A stretch of DNA of 18,514 bases from Pseudomonadales bacterium (GTDB taxonomy: Bacteria > Pseudomonadota > Gammaproteobacteria > Pseudomonadales > Azotimanducaceae): contig JAGWBL010000004.1 of assembly GCA_021295935.1 (NCBI GenBank), positions 1 to 18,514 on the forward strand, read 5' to 3'. The first letter of the stretch is position 1; each line of letters opens with the position of its first letter. Of the stretch, positions 15,077 to 18,514 are shown one piece after another. Made by a program: the position numbers and the translations under genes. The notes under the pieces are model-generated. The model did no database searches. It was not told where the DNA came from and worked only from the letters and a program-made list of their open reading frames with translations.

Positions 15077-16188
15077 GCACCGGGATACAAGCACCCCAGC
15101 ACTCGAGGGCCGGAAGCCCCCGTGGCTTCCCAGCAGTTGCCGGGGCGGTGCTCCACGAAGAGTTTTGCCAAGTACGCGAGCGCCGCAGCCTCCACGAAGT
15201 CGCCATTGACCCCGATATCCTCACTGGGGACTACCGAAACGTGGGATAGCCGGTCGCTCAGACGACGCATCAGCTCAAGATTGTGTCGGCCGCCGCCGCA
15301 GACCACCACATCTTCAAGATCGGCCTCGCCGGTTCCCCAGCGAGAAATAGCGTCGGCAATCGTGCGGGCGCTCAGTTCGCAGAACGTCGCTTGCGCGTCG
15401 TTGGCCTCGATGGCGGGACAGGTTGCCAACGCTTCCTGAATGTAGGCGAGATTGAACACCTCCTTTCCAGTGCTCTTGGGAGGCGCAGTCGAGTAGTAGG
15501 GATCCGCGAGCAATCGCTCCAGCAGCTCGGACGATGGTTGCCCCGATTTAGCCCATGCGCCGTCGTCATCGAAGGGGCGCCCCAGATGATGTTGCGTCCA
15601 GGCGTCCAGCAGCGCATTGCCGGGGCCCGTGTCGAACCCGGCTGCGACGCTTCGCTTCACTCCATCCAGCACCGTGATGTTCCCGATGCCGCCGATATTG
15701 ACCACGACCCGAACGGTGTCGTCAGTCAGGAACTGCGCAAGGTGATAGATGGGGACGAGGGGTGCACCCTGACCTCCAGCGGCGAGGTCCCTCGAACGCG
15801 GATCGGAGACGACATCGATGCCGGTGATCTCAGCAATGACGCTTGCATCGCCGATCTGCAACGAAAACGGGTGTGGAGGTTCGGGATGGTGTCGGATCGT
15901 CTGGCCATGCGATCCGATGGCGCGCACGTCGGAGTTGGAAAACCCGTTGGCGTCGAGGAACTCGAGGACACACTGCCCTGTCCATGCACCGAGGTAAACG
16001 TTGGACCGTCCCAGGCGTTCGACTTCGTTGTCGCCGGGAGTTGCGAGTGCGATGAGTTCCTTGCGAAGGTCTTCCGGGATCTGTTGGTGGGCACCAGCAG
16101 GAACCGCAAGGCCCCTTGAATCATCGAGCAGCGCAACATCAAGCCCGTCGACGCTGGTGCCGGAAATGACGCCGACGAAAAGCACCAA
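15073..16188 (-). CDS. anmK: Anhydro-N-acetylmuramic acid kinase
   Basis: Phosphorylates and opens 1,6-anhydro-MurNAc released from murein, a cytoplasmic cell-wall recycling step. The 371-residue length is normal for the family. Motifs: GVISGTSVDGLDVAL (residues 6-20), AIGSHGQTIRHHP, DLAAGGQGAPLVP, VVNIGGIGNITVL, GFDTGPGNALLDAW with the proposed catalytic D186, STGKEVFNL, and VVVCGGGRHN. The start is TTG at 16188, nine bases after the M23 peptidase stop; the adjacent GTG at 16185 is an alternative. It follows the M23 peptidase in the same direction, pairing wall cutting with wall-sugar recovery. Confidence 0.95.
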   Translation of the reverse strand: MVLFVGVISGTSVDGLDVALLDDSRGLAVPAGAHQQIPEDLRKELIALATPGDNEVERLGRSNVYLGAWTGQCVLEFLDANGFSNSDVRAIGSHGQTIRHHPEPPHPFSLQIGDASVIAEITGIDVVSDPRSRDLAAGGQGAPLVPIYHLAQFLTDDTVRVVVNIGGIGNITVLDGVKRSVAAGFDTGPGNALLDAWTQHHLGRPFDDDGAWAKSGQPSSELLERLLADPYYSTAPPKSTGKEVFNLAYIQEALATCPAIEANDAQATFCELSARTIADAISRWGTGEADLEDVVVCGGGRHNLELMRRLSDRLSHVSVVPSEDIGVNGDFVEAAALAYLAKLFVEHRPGNCWEATGASGPRVLGCLYPGA

Positions 16189-16197
16189 CGTCGGCTC

Positions 16198-17604
16198 TCA
16201 GTCTTGCAGGGCGATCGAACCTGTCGAGTTGGCTCGAGCGGACTCCAGGATGGCGACCATCGGGCGAATCGATTTCAGGAATTCGCCGAGATGCTCTGCG
16301 ACCAGCGGCTCGGACCGCTGAACCGGAATGGTCTTGGGATCGCGATGTTCGCCATTGACCAGAAACTCGTAATGCAAGTGCGGCCCCGTAGCGAAGCCGG
16401 TCATGCCTACGGTTCCAAGGACCTGTCCTTGGGACACGACCGCTCCTCGTGTCACGCCCTTCCTGATCGTGTGGAGATGCAGGTACTTCGTCTGGTAGAT
16501 CGAGCCGTGACGTATCACCACGTAATTGCCGTTGGCTCTGGTCCGACCCGCAGCCGTGACTACGCCGTCGCCCACGGAGCGGACAGGAGTGCCTTGGGGC
16601 GCTGCGTAGTCGGTTCCCAAATGAGGACGAACGGTCTTCAGAATGGGATGGAACCGCTTCAGATTGAAGCTCGAACTCACACGGGTGTACTCAAGGGGAG
16701 CCCGCAGAAACACGCTCCTGTTGCTCTTCCCGTCACGGGTGTAGTAGTTGGGTCCCAGGCCGGGTGCGTCGTAGCGGAACGATTGGATGACCTTGCCTCG
16801 ATTGACGAACTCGACAGCGTAGATAGTGCCGTCCGCAAGAAAGTTTCCATCAATGTACTGCCGATCGTAGATCAACTGGAAGGTGTCGCCAGGGCGCGGG
16901 TCGTGCCAAAAGTCCACCTCCCACGCGAGAAGGTTTGCGGCTCGCATGAGCGTTCGGGGATCGCGTATCCCCGAATCGAGCCCCACGCTGGAAAGCGAAT
17001 CTCCGTACGAGAACTGTCCGACGCTGTGGGTGAGTCTGGTCTGGACCGGAAGCAGCGTCTCCGTTCCGTCAAACTGCCCCTTGCCACTTCGAAGGAACTC
17101 GACCCTGCGGTCGATGGCAACTTGCATGCTCAGTCTCCGCAGTTCTCCGTTCCCGTCGAAGGAGAACGTCAGTTCCTGCCCTGGGTGTATGCGCCTCAGG
17201 CTTGCTCTCCCAATCGGAGACGCCATGATGGAGTACATGTCCGTTTGTGGGACGGAGAGCGAGTCGAAGATCCCTGAAACGGTGTTGCCTCGCTTGACAA
17301 CGATTACGTGGTCGTGACCGAGGGGTTCGAGATCGGAACGGATGACCGCTTGCTCGAACTCGGGGCTCGAGAGATAGGAGGGAAGTTGCTCAACGAGAAT
17401 CGGTTGGGATTGGGAATCCGGAATCGGCAACGCGGGCGCAGGCGCGTGAACCTCATTCATCAAGGTTGCTGGGTCTGGCGTGCCTGCATGCGATCGCTCT
17501 CTCAAGGCATCCGAGAGAACCGCTACTGCGGTTGCCGCAACTGCAAAGGTCGCTCCGACGAACACGGCGACGAGACTCTGTCGATTGATAAGATTCCGCG
17601 ACAT
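16198..17604 (-). CDS. M23 family murein DD-endopeptidase, MepM-like
   Basis: Zinc metallopeptidase expected to cut peptidoglycan cross-links in the periplasm; about 468 residues. The N-terminus has arginines and then a hydrophobic segment (residues ~11-31), an uncleaved anchor or signal sequence. An OapA/LysM-like region follows (VIVVKRGNTVSGIFDSLSV, then RRIHPGQELTFSFDGNGELR, about 100-160). Then comes a linker domain with SLSSVGLDSGIRDPRTLMRAANLLAWEVDFWHDPRPGDTF split over ~200-245. The C-terminal M23 domain has the zinc motifs HLGTDYAAP (H328, D332) and GPHLHYEF (H409, H411), all intact. The domain order matches YebA/MepM. I chose ATG 17604 over TTG 17613. It heads a unit with anmK and is divergent from tyrS. 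Confidence 0.93.
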   Translation of the reverse strand: MSRNLINRQSLVAVFVGATFAVAATAVAVLSDALRERSHAGTPDPATLMNEVHAPAPALPIPDSQSQPILVEQLPSYLSSPEFEQAVIRSDLEPLGHDHVIVVKRGNTVSGIFDSLSVPQTDMYSIMASPIGRASLRRIHPGQELTFSFDGNGELRRLSMQVAIDRRVEFLRSGKGQFDGTETLLPVQTRLTHSVGQFSYGDSLSSVGLDSGIRDPRTLMRAANLLAWEVDFWHDPRPGDTFQLIYDRQYIDGNFLADGTIYAVEFVNRGKVIQSFRYDAPGLGPNYYTRDGKSNRSVFLRAPLEYTRVSSSFNLKRFHPILKTVRPHLGTDYAAPQGTPVRSVGDGVVTAAGRTRANGNYVVIRHGSIYQTKYLHLHTIRKGVTRGAVVSQGQVLGTVGMTGFATGPHLHYEFLVNGEHRDPKTIPVQRSEPLVAEHLGEFLKSIRPMVAILESARANSTGSIALQD

Positions 17605-17856
17605 CCGTGTCAATTCGTGTTCCTATGGCAGGCCAGTCGTCGACCGATATGCCGCGCCGAGGCGGAACCGGACGAAGCTGTCGTGCGCGAGCTGTCCAGG
17701 ACCAGGTGAACTCTCGCATCGCCAGTCTGTCGAAACGTTGCTCATGGCAAGCCTGTTTCGGCGTGAATCGAGAAGTATAGGCATTTCGATCGCCAGATTT
17801 TGGACTTGAATCCATAAATCACCTACTGCCGCTCCAGAACTCGATTCACCATCGCA

Positions 17857-18514
17857 ATGTCTAGCTCAGCTTCGCTCTTCGACACGCTGGAGGCTCGTGG
17901 TCTGGTGGCGCAGGCAGTAGACCCGCTTGCCCTCAGGGCGCACTTGATGGAGCGTCCACGTTGCATCTACGCGGGATACGATCCAACTGCGCCCAGTCTC
18001 CACATCGGGCACTTGGTACCCCTATTGGCGCTGCGTCGCGCGCGCGAAGCGGGGCATATACCGATTGCCGTGATTGGTGGAGCGACAGGACTCATCGGTG
18101 ATCCGTCGTTCAAGGCCACAGAGCGGCAGTTGTTGGATCGCGCAACGGTAGTCAGGTCGTGTGAGGCAATTCAGCGACAGGTCTGCCAGGTTCTTGAGTT
18201 GGACGGCTCGAACCGGGGTCGGATCGTCAACAATCTCGAGTGGACCGATTACTTGGATCTGGTCGAGTTCCTCCGAGACCGGGGCAAGCACTTTTCGGTC
18301 AATGCCATGATTCGGCGTGACTCGGTGAGGGCGCGCCTCGAGAGGGAGCGGGGAGGCATTTCGTTTACCGAGTTCAGCTACATGCTGTTGCAAGCCAACG
18401 ACTTCCTGGAGTTGTGCAAGCGCCACGATTGCAGCGTGCAGCTGGGAGGCAGCGACCAGTGGGGCAACATCGTCAGCGGCATCGATTTGATCCGAAGAGT
18501 GCTGAACCGGCAGG
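17857..18514 (+). CDS. tyrS: Tyrosyl-tRNA synthetase (3' truncated by window edge)
   Basis: The first 219 codons of a class I tyrosyl-tRNA synthetase, running off the right edge, so there is no stop in the window. The start ATG at 17857 leads into FDTLEARGLVAQ, then CIYAGYDPTAPSLHIGHLVPL with the HIGH signature (H49-H52), GGATGLIGDPSFKATER, NNLEWTDYL, and the tyrosine/AMP pocket FTEFSYMLLQANDFLEL and LGGSDQWGNIVSGIDL. The KMSKS loop and the anticodon/S4-like domain lie beyond the edge. The ATER and HFSVN stretches suggest the TyrZ-like branch used by Pseudomonas. The 252-base gap to the divergent M23 gene must hold its promoter; I could not pick a convincing one, and no Shine-Dalgarno is clear. 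Confidence 0.96.
   Translation, partial: MSSSASLFDTLEARGLVAQAVDPLALRAHLMERPRCIYAGYDPTAPSLHIGHLVPLLALRRAREAGHIPIAVIGGATGLIGDPSFKATERQLLDRATVVRSCEAIQRQVCQVLELDGSNRGRIVNNLEWTDYLDLVEFLRDRGKHFSVNAMIRRDSVRARLERERGGISFTEFSYMLLQANDFLELCKRHDCSVQLGGSDQWGNIVSGIDLIRRVLNRQ

Noticed and set aside
16204..17277. 357-codon plus-strand ORF opposite the M23 peptidase
   Set aside because: Antisense to a clearly conserved peptidase; its translation shows no family resemblance.
1..18514. CRISPR arrays, insertion sequences, tRNA or rRNA genes, phage genes
   Set aside because: No regularly spaced repeats, transposase or integrase motifs, or tRNA/rRNA-like sequences were seen on either strand.

Overview
The window looks like a piece of a gammaproteobacterial chromosome. 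It has moderately high GC, densely packed genes and housekeeping functions only. Gene order is the main evidence. pcnB - (folK) - panB - panC - pgi - acs, dksA next to sfsA, and erpA - anmK - M23 peptidase - tyrS are all arrangements I know from Pseudomonas-like and related Gammaproteobacteria. The protein sequences (ErpA, DksA core, HemJ, HemL, AnmK, PcnB) also read as gammaproteobacterial. I see no phage, transposon, CRISPR array, tRNA or rRNA.

Layout. Positions 2-901 (+) hold the C-terminal part of a class III omega-aminotransferase. Positions 902-1545 have no intact gene but carry what looks like a broken fragment of a NarX-type sensor kinase ATPase domain. Positions 1546-6745 (-) are a tight run transcribed panB > panC > pgi > acs (pantothenate synthesis, glucose-6-phosphate isomerase, acetyl-CoA synthetase). 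Positions 6746-7415 lie where folK is expected and contain only decayed folK-like fragments. pcnB (7416-8696, -) and an unusual dksA (8864-9904, -) follow. The DksA core is preceded by about 220 residues of basic, low-complexity sequence. sfsA (10293-10994, +) converges on an adenosine-kinase-like PfkB gene, which ends a compact hemJ > hemL > adk unit (10978-13693, -) with four-base overlaps. Positions 13690-14600 (-) are a frameshifted, 5'-truncated ClC chloride-channel pseudogene. erpA (14744-15076, +) converges on anmK (15073-16188, -), which is preceded by a MepM-type M23 peptidase (16198-17604, -). tyrS starts divergently at 17857 and runs off the right edge.

How the genes work together. 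panB and panC make pantoate and pantothenate for CoA, and acs consumes CoA to activate acetate. hemJ and hemL act at a late and an early step of tetrapyrrole synthesis, and ErpA delivers Fe-S clusters. The M23 peptidase and AnmK handle murein remodelling and recycling. panD (beta-alanine supply) is not at its frequent place between panC and pgi.

The most distinctive points are the DksA extension, together with Asp-to-Glu changes at both acidic tip positions; three apparent gene relics (sensor kinase, folK, clcA) among intact housekeeping genes, which suggests ongoing gene loss; and frequent TTG starts, often in TTGA stop/start overlaps with no clear Shine-Dalgarno. I did not find a convincing new multi-gene system. 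All calls come from reading the sequence without database searches.
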